From Stenotrophomonas maltophilia (lineage in GTDB: Bacteria; Pseudomonadota; Gammaproteobacteria; Xanthomonadales; Xanthomonadaceae), in the NCBI RefSeq assembly GCF_013464485.1, contig NZ_RAUX01000034.1, positions 68,033 to 102,500 on the forward strand: a stretch of 34,468 nt of DNA, read 5' to 3'. A program made the translations under genes and the position numbers. Below the pieces are notes generated by a model, which saw nothing but the letters and a program-made list of their open reading frames with translations, was not told the DNA's origin and searched no databases. This document shows, piece after piece, positions 16,940 through 25,739 of this stretch. Each line of letters opens with the position of its first letter. Position 1 is the stretch's first letter.

Positions 16940-19288
16940 ATGAGCGGCATCGGGGAAGGGCAGCGGGAACGGTCGTTGGGACGTAGTGCGCCACTACTGG
17001 GGGTGCTGCTGGTCCTGCTCGCCGGCTGGTTCGGATGGAGCGCGGTGCAGCAGTGGCGGCAGGAAGCCGATGGCCAGGCACTGGAAGAAGCGCGTGACCA
17101 GGCCGTGCAGGGGCTGCAGGAGGCCGCTGCCGGCCAGCTGAAGCAGCTGCAGCAGCAGTTGAAGAACGAACGCGTGCAGCAGGCACTGCAGGCCGGCGAC
17201 GCTGCCGCAGCGGCATTGGCGGTGCGCGAGAGCTGGACCGGGGTCGAACATGCCGAAGTGCTGCCCGCCGATCTGGCCAATGCCTATGCCGACCCTGTCA
17301 CCTTCGGCTATGCCCGGCTGGCGCTGCTGGAAGCTGCGTTGGCCGACAGCAGGCCCAGCCTGCGCGTGGTCCGCGATGGCGGTGGCAACCGCCTTGGTCT
17401 GGCCGCGGCCGTGCAGCTGGGCAGCCTTGGTCCGGCAGTGCTGTATGTGCGCCAGCCGTTGCTGCGCCTGACCTCGCCGCTGGACCAGGTGAGTGCGCCG
17501 TCCTCGGGCTTCCTTGGCCTGCGCCAGGGCACGCATGACCTTGTTGCCCAGGGCGATGCCAGTCTGGCCGAAAGCGCCGAGGCGCTGGCACGACCGGTCG
17601 CCGGCACGCCGCTGCGACTGGTGGCCGCCGTACCCAACGTCGAAGCCGGCCCACTGGGCCTGGGTTCGCTGGCCAGCGCCATCGTCGCCCTGCTGCTGGC
17701 CTTCATTGCCGTGCTGCTGGTGGTCGGTCGTGGCCGCCTGCCGAAGACCCTGCCGTTGCCGCGCCGCGCCGCTGTGGCCGAGGCCGATCATGGCCCGACC
17801 TTGAGTGAGAGCCTGCAGATGGCGCCGCCACCAGTGGCCACCGTCGCCAGCGAGCAAAGCGCGCCGCCGCCGCCGCCGCCGCCGGTGCCAGCCGAGGAGC
17901 TGGCGGCCGGGATCTTCCGTGCCTACGACATCCGTGGCGTGACCGGTAGCGAACTGACGCCGAAGTCCGCCGCGCTGATCGGCCAGGCCATCGGCACCGT
18001 GGCGCTGGAACAGGGGCTGCGCGAGGTGGTGATCGGCCGTGATGGCCGCCTGTCCGGCCCGGAGCTGGCGGCGGGCCTGGCCGAAGGCCTGCGCCGCGCC
18101 GGTTGCGCGGTGATCGACATCGGCCTGGCGCCGACCCCGGTGGTGTACTACGCGGCTTTCCACCTGCGTACCGGCACCTGCGTGGCGGTCACCGGCAGCC
18201 ACAATCCGCCCGAGTACAACGGCTTCAAGGTGGTCATCGGCGGCGAGACGTTGTCTGGCGATGCGATCACCGATCTCTACCAGCGCATTGTCGAAGGGCG
18301 CCTGGTGCAGGCGGCCGAACCGGGTGACTACCAGCAGCGCGATGTCAGCGCGGACTACATCCAGCGCATTGCCGATGACGTGCAGCTGGACCGTCCGCTG
18401 AAGGTCGTGGCCGATGCCGGCAACGGTGTGGCCGGTGCACTTGCGCCGCAGCTGCTGGAGGCGATCGGTGCCGACGTCATTCCGCTGTACTGCGATGTCG
18501 ACGGTACGTTCCCCAACCATCATCCCGACCCCAGCGAACCGGCCAACCTGGAAGACCTGGTGCAGACCGTCAAGCGCTTCGGTGCCGACCTGGGCGTCGC
18601 CTTTGATGGCGACGGCGACCGCCTGGGTGTGGTCACCGGTGAAGGGAAGATCATCTATGCCGACCGCCTGCTGATGCTGTTCGCCGCCGATGTGCTGATG
18701 CGCAATCCGGGTGCGATGGTGATCTACGATGTGAAGTGCACCGGCACGCTGTCCGACCACGTGCTGCGCAATGGCGGCAGCCCGTTGATGTGGAAGACCG
18801 GGCACTCGCTGATGAAGGCGAAGATGCGCGAGACCGATGCGGAACTGGCCGGCGAGATGAGTGGCCACTTCTTCTTCAAGGAACGCTGGTTCGGCTTCGA
18901 CGATGGCCTGTATGCGGCCGCACGCCTGCTGGAGATCCTGGCCCAGCGCGAGGAAACCCCGGACGAGGTGCTGGCCGAGCTGCCGGAGAGGGTGGCCACG
19001 CCGGAACTGAAGGTGCCGGTGGCCGAAGGCACGCCGCATGCGCTGGTGGCGATGCTGGTGGCGGCGGCGCAGTCGCCGGACAACCCGTATGTGGGCGGCC
19101 GCCTGTCGACCATCGACGGCCTGCGCGTGGATTTTCCCGATGGCTGGGGCCTGGTGCGTGCCTCCAACACCACGCCGGTGCTGGTGCTGCGTTTCGAAGG
19201 CAACGACGAGGCGGCACTGGAACGCATCCAGGCGCTGTTCCGCAGCCAGCTTCAGCCGGTGCTGGGCGACGCCCCGCTGGGTTTCTGA
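16940..19288 (+). CDS. algC: Membrane-anchored phosphomannomutase/phosphoglucomutase
   Basis: 782 residues, compared with about 460 for a stand-alone AlgC. The N-terminal part has a membrane segment (about 16-36), a Gln/Leu-rich helix (about 40-80), a probable periplasmic sensor-like domain (to about 235), a second membrane segment (about 240-264) and a linker with a run of prolines (about 308-315). The catalytic part begins at AYDIRG (about 327) and has the phosphoserine loop TGSHNP (Ser420), the metal loop DGDGDR (Asp556, 558, 560), the sugar loop GEMSGH (638-643) and the phosphate loop RASNTTP (from 740). It interconverts mannose-6-P/mannose-1-P and glucose-6-P/glucose-1-P for LPS and exopolysaccharide. 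The ATG at 16940 has a G-rich ribosome site; it follows dut by 12 bases. Confidence 0.9.
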   Translation: MSGIGEGQRERSLGRSAPLLGVLLVLLAGWFGWSAVQQWRQEADGQALEEARDQAVQGLQEAAAGQLKQLQQQLKNERVQQALQAGDAAAAALAVRESWTGVEHAEVLPADLANAYADPVTFGYARLALLEAALADSRPSLRVVRDGGGNRLGLAAAVQLGSLGPAVLYVRQPLLRLTSPLDQVSAPSSGFLGLRQGTHDLVAQGDASLAESAEALARPVAGTPLRLVAAVPNVEAGPLGLGSLASAIVALLLAFIAVLLVVGRGRLPKTLPLPRRAAVAEADHGPTLSESLQMAPPPVATVASEQSAPPPPPPPVPAEELAAGIFRAYDIRGVTGSELTPKSAALIGQAIGTVALEQGLREVVIGRDGRLSGPELAAGLAEGLRRAGCAVIDIGLAPTPVVYYAAFHLRTGTCVAVTGSHNPPEYNGFKVVIGGETLSGDAITDLYQRIVEGRLVQAAEPGDYQQRDVSADYIQRIADDVQLDRPLKVVADAGNGVAGALAPQLLEAIGADVIPLYCDVDGTFPNHHPDPSEPANLEDLVQTVKRFGADLGVAFDGDGDRLGVVTGEGKIIYADRLLMLFAADVLMRNPGAMVIYDVKCTGTLSDHVLRNGGSPLMWKTGHSLMKAKMRETDAELAGEMSGHFFFKERWFGFDDGLYAAARLLEILAQREETPDEVLAELPERVATPELKVPVAEGTPHALVAMLVAAAQSPDNPYVGGRLSTIDGLRVDFPDGWGLVRASNTTPVLVLRFEGNDEAALERIQALFRSQLQPVLGDAPLGF

Positions 19289-19322
19289 GACGGGGCCGGG
19301 CTGCGCCCGGCACCCGCCGATG

Positions 19323-19343
19323 CAACATCAACATCAACATCAA
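19323..19343. repeat. Hexanucleotide tandem repeat (CAACAT)x3
   Basis: Three exact CAACAT copies followed by CAA. Too short for a minisatellite of known function, but a possible length-variable site. Confidence 0.7.
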
Positions 19344-19363
19344 AAGCGGGCATTCCGTGGGAT

Positions 19364-19465
19364 GGTGGGGCGGTGTCGGAGTGCGGGGACGCCGTAAACC
19401 CGTCCCTGGGGGCTTGGCAGCCGCATCCATGCGGCTGACACCCCGCACTCCGACAGCGCCCCACC
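19364..19465. repeat. Composite inverted-repeat element with 25-base arms
   Basis: The left arm (19364-19388) and the right arm (19441-19465) are reverse complements with one mismatch in 25. Between them is an inner perfect hairpin (19418-19437, CAGCCGCAT/ATGCGGCTG with a two-base loop). Nothing in it codes for a protein. The nested design suggests a non-autonomous repeat element or a structured RNA end. Confidence 0.7.
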
Positions 19466-19487
19466 TCTGACAGCGCCCCACCTCTGA
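19454..19487. repeat. 17-base perfect tandem duplication
   Basis: CAGCGCCCCACCTCTGA occurs twice in direct succession (19454-19470 and 19471-19487). The first copy overlaps the right arm of the inverted-repeat element. Confidence 0.85.
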
Positions 19488-19506
19488 CGGATTCCTGCGG
19501 CTTTTG

Positions 19507-19531
19507 GTAGGTGTCGACCTTGGTCGACACG
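19507..19531. repeat. SMAG-type palindrome
   Basis: GTAG followed by a perfect 9-bp stem (GTGTCGACC/GGTCGACAC) with a two-base loop and a closing G, the canonical SMAG layout. Confidence 0.8.
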
Positions 19532-19555
19532 GTAGATCCACGGCATGCGTGGATG
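19532..19555. repeat. SMAG-type palindrome, second unit
   Basis: GTAG followed by a 7-bp stem (ATCCACG/CGTGGAT) around GCATG. It directly abuts the previous unit in head-to-tail order. A near-identical copy is at 31688-31711. Confidence 0.8.
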
Positions 19556-19580
19556 CTCTTCCGAAATCGCTTTGGTGGAT

Positions 19581-19597
19581 GCCGACCGTTGGTCGGC
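19581..19597 (-). terminator. Palindrome adjoining kdpE stop, probable transcript-end hairpin
   Basis: GCCGACC and GGTCGGC pair around GTT, ending six bases from the kdpE stop codon. It resembles a SMAG unit whose GTAG head has decayed to GTGG. There is no T-tract. Confidence 0.45.
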
Positions 19598-19603
19598 ACG
19601 CCC

Positions 19604-20320
19604 TCACCCCTTGAACCGCAATCCCACGCCCGGTTCGGTGAACAGGTAGCGCGAATCCAGCGCTGAATCGCCCAGCTTGTGCCGCAGCTTGCCGACCAGG
19701 ATGCGCAGGTAGTGGGTGTCGTGCTGGTGGGTCGGGCCCCAGATTTCCTGCAGGATCTGCGGCTGGGTCACCACACGGCCGGCATTGCGCAGCAGTAGCG
19801 ACAGCAGCGCGTATTCCTTGCGGGTCAGCGCCACCGGCTCGCCATCGAGCGCCACTTCGCGGCGCACCAGGTCCACGTGCAGGTGGCCATCGTCGAACAC
19901 CGGTGGCGTGCCGTCGGTCGGCACACTGCGCGTGCGCAGCAGTGCCCGCACCCTTGCCATCAGTTCCTGGGTACCGAACGGCTTCGTTACATAGTCGTTC
20001 GCGCCGTTGTCCAGCGCCCGCACCTTTTCCGTCTCACCGGCGCGAACGGTGAGCATGATCACCGGTACCTGGCTCCACTGCCGCAGCTGCTCCAGCACCT
20101 CATGGCCTTCCATGTCCGGCAGGCCGATGTCCAGGATCACCAGGTCCATGTCTTCGCTGGCCGCCATCTGCAGGCCTTCCTGGCCGGTCGCGGCCTGACG
20201 CACCTGGTAGCCCTGCGCGCGCAGGCTGATGTCCAGGAACCGGCGGATCTGGGTTTCGTCATCGATCACCAGCACGCGCGGGGCCGGCGCGCTGGCATCA
20301 GTCGGAGTCGGGCTCATCAT
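19604..20320 (-). CDS. kdpE: Kdp operon response regulator KdpE
   Basis: This 238-residue OmpR-family regulator has a receiver domain with Asp20-Asp21, phospho-acceptor Asp64 in LDIGLPD and Lys113 in VTKPFG, and a C-terminal winged helix (about 142-236) with LTRKEYALLSLLLRNAGRVVT and the recognition-helix region HDTHYLRILVGKLRHKLG. Phosphorylated by KdpD, it activates kdpFABC under potassium limitation or osmotic stress. Its start lies inside the end of kdpD (23-base overlap), so translation is probably coupled. Two ATG codons stand in tandem at 20320 and 20317. Its likely binding site lies upstream of kdpF. Confidence 0.95.
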   Translation of the reverse strand: MMSPTPTDASAPAPRVLVIDDETQIRRFLDISLRAQGYQVRQAATGQEGLQMAASEDMDLVILDIGLPDMEGHEVLEQLRQWSQVPVIMLTVRAGETEKVRALDNGANDYVTKPFGTQELMARVRALLRTRSVPTDGTPPVFDDGHLHVDLVRREVALDGEPVALTRKEYALLSLLLRNAGRVVTQPQILQEIWGPTHQHDTHYLRILVGKLRHKLGDSALDSRYLFTEPGVGLRFKG

Positions 20321-22982
20321 GGGACGCTGGCTTGAGCAGGGGCAGGGTGATGCGGATCAGGGTACCGCGACCGTCGCGTCCGGGCAGCGCCTGCACGCTG
20401 CCGCCATGCGCACCGATCATGCCTTGGCAGATGGTCAGGCCCAGGCCGGTGCCGTGGCGGCCGCGGTCACCGCGCTCGACGCTGTAGAACATGTCGAAGA
20501 TGCGTGCGCGCTCGTCGTCGGGAATGCCGGGGCCAGCATCGATCACGTCGATGCGCAGCTGCCCGTCCAGCTCGCGCGCCTGCACCTGCACGGCGGCGTC
20601 GGGCGGCGAGAACTTGGCGGCGTTCTCCATCACGTTGAACACCGCCTGTTCGACCAGTGCCGGGTGTACCCAGATCGGCGCCAGCGTGGAAGGAATATCC
20701 AGCTCCAGCCGTACCTTCGGCTGGTAGCGCTGCAGGCGCCGCGCCGCCGAGCCGATCAGCTCGTCCACGCCGATCCAGTCTCGGTTGATCTTCAGGCCTT
20801 CGTGGCCGAGCCGGGTCATGTCCAGCAGGTTCTGGATGTAACGGTCCAGGCGCTCGCCTTCGACCAGGATGGTATCGAGCAGGGCGCGGCGATCAGCCGT
20901 ATCCATCGCTGCGCCATAGCTGGCCAGGCTGTCGGCCGAACCGATCATTGCCGCCAGCGGCGAGCGCAGGTCATGCGATACCGAAGAAAGCAGGGCCGAG
21001 CGCAACCGCTCGGTCTCGTTGCTGACGTGCGCCTGCTCCAGTTCGGCCACCAGCTGCGTACGCAGCGCGGCCTGGGCGATGTCGTCGACCATCGCCTCGG
21101 CCAGCTGCCGCTGCTCGGGTAGCAGGCGCGCCTGTGCGCCGGGAAGGTACAGGCCAGCCACGCCGATCGCACGATCCTCGCCATCCAGCAAGGGCAGGAA
21201 CCACCATTGCGCACCGGCCAGGGTATCGGTGAAGCGACCGCTGGATTGCCCGTGGCGCAGCGCCCAGTCGGCAGCCGCCAAGTCGGTATCACCCGGCTGG
21301 CTGCGGCCGCCGGTGGCGGTGTCGGCACCGATCCGCAGCCACGCTGGGGCATCCATCGCCTGTTCCAGCGCATGTCGCCCGGCCTGCGCCACCTCGCCGT
21401 TGCCGGCCGCGCTGGCCAGCTGCCGGCCCAGCTGCTGGCGTGCACGCGCATGGCGGTTGGCCGCGCGCAGTGCGATCACCTGCATGCGCAGGCGCGAGGC
21501 CAGGCGGCCGGCCACCAGCGCCGCGGCCAGGAACAGGAACACAGTGATCACGCCCTGGCGCGCACCGATGGCGAAGGTGAAGCGCGGTGCGATGAACAGG
21601 AAGTTGTAGGCGAGGAAGCACAGGATTGCCGCCATCACCGCCACGCTGGCACGGGTGCGTGCAGCCACCAGCACCACCGCCACGATGAACACCATCGACA
21701 GGTCGGCCATGCCCACCCAGCGCTCGGCCAGCCATGCCACCGCACAGGCCAGCGCCGTGGCGACCAGCGCCTGCACCGGCTCGTAGCTGATGCCGCGTAC
21801 AGGTGGCAGCAGGCCCTCGCGGCGCGAGCGCGCACGGGCCTGCGGGGTGCTGATGATGGTGATCTCGTAATGCGCGCCGCGCTGGATCAGCTGTTGGGTC
21901 AACGTGCGGTTGAACATCCGTGCCAGCGGCCGCTCGCGGGTGCGCCCCAGCACCAGGGTCGATACGCCGTTGTGCGCGGCGTGGTCGAGCAGCGCATCGG
22001 CGATGCTCGATCCGTGCAGCAGTTCGGCGTCGCCGCCCAAGCGCCGTGCCAGTGCGAAGGCCGCATCGATCTCGCGCCGGGTCGCTTCGTCCTGGCGCCG
22101 GCCCTGCACGGTCACCACGGTCCACGGTGCGTCACGGCGTTCGGCGATGCGGCGTGCCACACGCACCAGGTACTCGCTCTGGCCCCCCCCATCAATCGCC
22201 ACCAGCACGCCGCGACGCAGCGGCAGGTTGCTCTCGCCACGGGCAGCGCGTGCCTCGCGCAGGCTGCTGTCGACGCGGTCGGCGGCCTCCTGCATGGCCA
22301 GCTCGCGCAGCGCGGTCAGGTTGGCCGGCGAGAAGAACGCCTGCAGGGCCTGCGCGGCCTGTTCCGGCACATAGACCTTGCCCTGCTGCAGGCGCGCGAT
22401 CAGCTCGCGCGGCGGCAGGTCGACCAGCACGATGTCGTGCAGGCGGTCGAGCACGACATCGGGCACGGTCTCGCTGACCCGCACACCGGTGATGCGCATC
22501 ACCACATCATTGAGGCTTTCCAGATGCTGGATGTTGACCGTGGTCCAGACGTCGATGCCGGCGTCCAGCAGCTCCATCACATCCTGCCAGCGCCGCTCGT
22601 GGCGGCTGCCCGGTGCATTGCGATGGGCCAGCTCGTCAACGAGCACCAACGCCGGATGCCGTGCGAGCACGGCATCCAGATCCATCTCCTGCAGGGCGTG
22701 GCCGTGATAGGCCACGTCCTTCAGCGGCAATTGCGGCAAGCCCTCCAGCAATGCCTGGGTATCGGCACGGCCATGGGTTTCCACCAGCCCGACCACCAGG
22801 TCGACGCCGCGGCGCAGCTGCTCCTGCGCGCGGGTCAGCATGGCGTAGGTCTTGCCCACGCCGGGCGCCGCACCGAGGAACACGGTCAGCTTGCCGCCGG
22901 CTTCGCGTTGCAGGCCTTCGACCAGGGCATCGGCCTGGCGGGTACGTGCATCAGTCATGGGAGCCGCTGTCATGGCCGCCAT
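20298..22982 (-). CDS. kdpD: Potassium/turgor sensor histidine kinase KdpD
   Basis: 894 residues with the full KdpD architecture: N-terminal KdpD domain with Walker A GAAPGVGKT (37-45), ETHGRADT and DELAHRNAPGSRHERRW motifs; a universal-stress-type domain (about 255-375); four closely spaced membrane segments (about 405-500); a GAF-like region; and the kinase core with the H box SVSHDLRSP (His670), N box NVMENAAKFSP and G boxes DAGPGIPDD and GTGLGLT. It senses potassium and ionic strength at the inner membrane and phosphorylates KdpE. Starts at 22982, 22973 and 22958 are all possible; none has a strong ribosome site. It follows kdpC by 27 bases. Confidence 0.96.
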   Translation of the reverse strand: MAAMTAAPMTDARTRQADALVEGLQREAGGKLTVFLGAAPGVGKTYAMLTRAQEQLRRGVDLVVGLVETHGRADTQALLEGLPQLPLKDVAYHGHALQEMDLDAVLARHPALVLVDELAHRNAPGSRHERRWQDVMELLDAGIDVWTTVNIQHLESLNDVVMRITGVRVSETVPDVVLDRLHDIVLVDLPPRELIARLQQGKVYVPEQAAQALQAFFSPANLTALRELAMQEAADRVDSSLREARAARGESNLPLRRGVLVAIDGGGQSEYLVRVARRIAERRDAPWTVVTVQGRRQDEATRREIDAAFALARRLGGDAELLHGSSIADALLDHAAHNGVSTLVLGRTRERPLARMFNRTLTQQLIQRGAHYEITIISTPQARARSRREGLLPPVRGISYEPVQALVATALACAVAWLAERWVGMADLSMVFIVAVVLVAARTRASVAVMAAILCFLAYNFLFIAPRFTFAIGARQGVITVFLFLAAALVAGRLASRLRMQVIALRAANRHARARQQLGRQLASAAGNGEVAQAGRHALEQAMDAPAWLRIGADTATGGRSQPGDTDLAAADWALRHGQSSGRFTDTLAGAQWWFLPLLDGEDRAIGVAGLYLPGAQARLLPEQRQLAEAMVDDIAQAALRTQLVAELEQAHVSNETERLRSALLSSVSHDLRSPLAAMIGSADSLASYGAAMDTADRRALLDTILVEGERLDRYIQNLLDMTRLGHEGLKINRDWIGVDELIGSAARRLQRYQPKVRLELDIPSTLAPIWVHPALVEQAVFNVMENAAKFSPPDAAVQVQARELDGQLRIDVIDAGPGIPDDERARIFDMFYSVERGDRGRHGTGLGLTICQGMIGAHGGSVQALPGRDGRGTLIRITLPLLKPASHDEPDSD

Positions 22983-23009
22983 TGTGCGCGCAGCCGGTGC
23001 CGGCCGGCA

Positions 23010-23660
23010 TCACGGTGCCTTGGCTGCATGGTCCAGCGCAAAGTTCAACGTCACCACGTTCACCCGCGGCTGCCCGAACAGGCCCCATTGGCGGCCTGCG
23101 GTATGCGCCTGCACCAGTGCCTGCACGCGCTCCACCGGCAGCCCCCGCGCACGCGCCACGCGCGCCACCTGCAGCTGTGCGGCGGCCGGAGACAGCTGCG
23201 GATCCAGGCCGCCACCGGACTGGGTGACCAGGTCCGCCGGCACCTGCGCCGGCGCGACACCTTCGCGCGCCGCGACCGCAGCAGTGCTGGCGGCAACGCG
23301 CTCGGCCAACGCCGGGTTGCTGCGCGCCATGTTGGAACCGGCCGCCGCCATCGGATCGTAGTTGGCCGCCGACGGCCGCGCCTGGAAGTAGCCATCACCG
23401 GTGAACGGCTGCGCCAGCCACACCGAGCCGCGCACCTGGCCACGGTCATCGCGCAGCAGGCTGCCTTCGGCCTGTCCCGGGAATGCCAGGCCGGCAAAGC
23501 CGGTTGCAATGCCGGCGTAGACCGCACCGGCCAGCAGCAGGGTAGCCAGGCCCAGGCCGATCGCCGGGCGCCAGCTGGCACCGTCCTGCAAGCTGGCCAC
23601 GCGGGCCTCGGCCTTCGGTTCACGGGACAGGGAAGAAGAGGTGGAAGCAGAACGGTTCAT
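23010..23660 (-). CDS. kdpC: Potassium-transporting ATPase subunit C
   Basis: This 216-residue subunit has one N-terminal membrane segment (about 32-55) and a periplasmic domain with the family's conserved blocks: [37 protein letters not shown] and [16 protein letters not shown], ending with [11 protein letters not shown]. The N-terminal extension of about 25 polar residues makes it slightly longer than the E. coli protein. KdpC stabilises the KdpA-KdpB complex and supports ATP binding. Its ATG overlaps the kdpB stop (ATGA), so the two are translationally coupled. Confidence 0.96.
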   Translation of the reverse strand: MNRSASTSSSLSREPKAEARVASLQDGASWRPAIGLGLATLLLAGAVYAGIATGFAGLAFPGQAEGSLLRDDRGQVRGSVWLAQPFTGDGYFQARPSAANYDPMAAAGSNMARSNPALAERVAASTAAVAAREGVAPAQVPADLVTQSGGGLDPQLSPAAAQLQVARVARARGLPVERVQALVQAHTAGRQWGLFGQPRVNVVTLNFALDHAAKAP

Positions 23661-25729
23661 GCGCCGAATACCAGGACAAGAAGGAGGTCGATCAGCTTGA
23701 TTGCCGCGAACGGCAGCAACACGCCGCCGAGGCCGTACACCAGCATGTTCCGGCGCAGCAGCGCCGTCGCGGTGGCCGGGCGGAAGCGCACGCCACGCAG
23801 GGCGAGCGGGATCAGTGCGGGAATCACCAGGGCATTGAAGATCAGCGCCGCCAGCACCGCGTTGCGCGGGCTCGACAGCTGCATCACGTTCAGTGCGGCC
23901 ATGGTCGGCACCGCGGCGGCAAACAGCGCGGGCAGGATCGCGAAGTACTTGGAGACGTCGTTGGCCAGCGAGAAGGTGGTCAGCGCGCCGCGGGTGATCA
24001 GCTGCTGCTTGCCCACTTCCACCACCGCCAGCAGCTTGGCCGGATCCGAATCGAGGTCGACCATGTTGCCGGCTTCCTTCGCCGCCTGCGTGCCGGAGTT
24101 CATTGCCAGGCCAATGTCGGCCTGGGCCAGCGCCGGGGCGTCGTTGGTGCCGTCGCCCACCATCGCCACCAGTCGGCCACCGGCCTGCTCCTGGCGGATG
24201 CGCGCCAGCTTGTCTTCCGGGCGGGCCTCGGCGATGTAGTCGTCGACGCCGGCCTCGGCAGCGATGGCGGCGGCGGTCAGCGGGTTGTCACCGGTGATCA
24301 TCACCGTGCGGATGCCCATCGCCCGCAGTTGCGCGAACTTCTCGCGCATGCCGTGCTTGACCACGTCCGAAAGCTCGATCACGCCCAGCACGTGGCGGCC
24401 CTCGGCCACCACCAGCGGGGTGGCGCCATTGCGTGCCACCTGCTCGACGCGTCCGGCAAGTTCCGCAGGCACGTTGCCCCCCAGCGCCTGCACGTGGGCA
24501 CGGATCGCATCCGCGGCTCCCTTGCGGATCTGCCGCCCGGGCTCCTGACCAGGCTGGGCCAGATCCACGCCGGACATGCGGGTCTGGGCAGTGAAGGCCA
24601 GGTAGTCGGCATGGTCCGGTTCGGCGGTGGCGCAGCCCTGTTCGCGCGCCAGGCGCACGATCGACTTGCCTTCCGGGGTCGGGTCGGCCAGCGAAGACAG
24701 CAGCGCTGCTTCACGCAGCTGGCTGGCATCGATACCGGCCAACGGATGGAAGTGGCTGGCCTGGCGGTCGCCGTAGGTGATGGTGCCGGTCTTGTCCAGC
24801 AGCAGCACGTCCACGTCGCCGGCCACTTCCACCGCCTTGCCCGATTTGGCCAGCACGTTGGCGGCCAGCGCACGGTTCATGCCGGCGATGCCGATGGCCG
24901 GCAGCAGGCCACCGATGGTGGTCGGAATCAGGCACACCAGCAGCGCGATCAGCAGCAGCGGGTCGACCTGCACGCCTACTGCCGCACCGATGGCCGGCAG
25001 CGTTGCCACCACCACCAGGAAGGTCAGCGTCATCGCCGCCAGCAGCAGCGTCAGCGCGATCTCGTTCGGGGTCTTCTGCCGGTTGGCACCTTCCACCAGC
25101 GCGATCATCCGGTCCAGGAAGCTGTGGCCCGGCTCGGCGGTCACCCGCACGATGATCTGGTCGGACAGCACCTTGGTGCCGCCGATCACGCCGGAACGGT
25201 CGGTGCCAGCCTCGCGCAGCACCGGTGCCGATTCGCCGGTCACCGCCGCTTCGTTGATGGTGGCCAGGCCCTGCACGATCTCGCCATCGGCCGGTACCAG
25301 TTCACCGGCACTGACGATCACATGGTCGCCCGGGCGCAGTTCCGCGGCCGGCACCTGGGTTTCGGCAGCACCCGGCTGTGGTGCGGCCAGACGGCGCGCC
25401 ACCAGATCCTGGCGGGCGCGGCGCAGCGAGGCGGCCTGGCCACGGCCGCGTGCTTCGGCCACGGCTTCGGCGAAATTACCGAACAGCACGGTTACCAGCA
25501 GGATCGCGGTCACCGCCAGGCCGAAGCCCAGCGGCGCGGTGCCGGTCAGGGTGACGATGGCCGCCACGATCGTGCCAGCCATCACCACCGCCATCACCGG
25601 GCTGCGTACCAGGTGCATCGGCGACAGCTTGCGCACCGCTTCGATCAGTGCACGGCGAAAGCCGGCGCCATCGAGCAGGGCAGGTCGCGCTGCGTGGGAA
25701 CTACGGGTTGAACTTGCTTGGGTACTCAT
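23657..25729 (-). CDS. kdpB: Potassium-transporting P-type ATPase subunit B
   Basis: This 690-residue P-type ATPase subunit powers potassium uptake. Visible motifs: TGES with Ser167 (the position of E. coli Ser162, whose phosphorylation inhibits the pump), DKTGT with the phosphorylated Asp312, the nucleotide-binding region around [22 protein letters not shown] and [16 protein letters not shown]. Membrane helices are at about 36-85, 220-280 and in the C-terminal third. AAGGA precedes the ATG. It follows kdpA by 10 bases and overlaps kdpC by four. Confidence 0.97.
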   Translation of the reverse strand: MSTQASSTRSSHAARPALLDGAGFRRALIEAVRKLSPMHLVRSPVMAVVMAGTIVAAIVTLTGTAPLGFGLAVTAILLVTVLFGNFAEAVAEARGRGQAASLRRARQDLVARRLAAPQPGAAETQVPAAELRPGDHVIVSAGELVPADGEIVQGLATINEAAVTGESAPVLREAGTDRSGVIGGTKVLSDQIIVRVTAEPGHSFLDRMIALVEGANRQKTPNEIALTLLLAAMTLTFLVVVATLPAIGAAVGVQVDPLLLIALLVCLIPTTIGGLLPAIGIAGMNRALAANVLAKSGKAVEVAGDVDVLLLDKTGTITYGDRQASHFHPLAGIDASQLREAALLSSLADPTPEGKSIVRLAREQGCATAEPDHADYLAFTAQTRMSGVDLAQPGQEPGRQIRKGAADAIRAHVQALGGNVPAELAGRVEQVARNGATPLVVAEGRHVLGVIELSDVVKHGMREKFAQLRAMGIRTVMITGDNPLTAAAIAAEAGVDDYIAEARPEDKLARIRQEQAGGRLVAMVGDGTNDAPALAQADIGLAMNSGTQAAKEAGNMVDLDSDPAKLLAVVEVGKQQLITRGALTTFSLANDVSKYFAILPALFAAAVPTMAALNVMQLSSPRNAVLAALIFNALVIPALIPLALRGVRFRPATATALLRRNMLVYGLGGVLLPFAAIKLIDLLLVLVFGA

Positions 25730-25739
25730 CGGGGTGTCC

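Larger units (their letters stand above)
19289..19603. other. Repeat-rich intergenic region between algC and kdpE
   Basis: The 315-base gap between the convergent mutase and kdpE genes contains no credible coding sequence. In order it holds a GC hairpin just behind the mutase gene, a CAACAT triplication, a 102-base inverted-repeat element, a 17-base tandem duplication, two SMAG palindromes and a third palindrome abutting kdpE. Confidence 0.8.

Noticed and set aside
16994-19039. Long open frame on the minus strand opposite algC
   Set aside because: It overlaps a certain gene over its full length and contains no recognisable domain.
19323-19343. CRISPR-like repeat
   Set aside because: It is a simple hexamer triplication with no spacers and no cas genes nearby.
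19364-19465. Insertion sequence with terminal inverted repeats
   Set aside because: Only 102 bases long and without any transposase; no target-site duplication was recognised, so it is described as a repeat element.
21207-24239. Long open frame on the plus strand opposite kdpD, kdpC and kdpB
   Set aside because: It has no family similarity and mirrors GC-rich codon use of the kdp genes on the other strand; its translation is low complexity (His/Arg/Gln rich).
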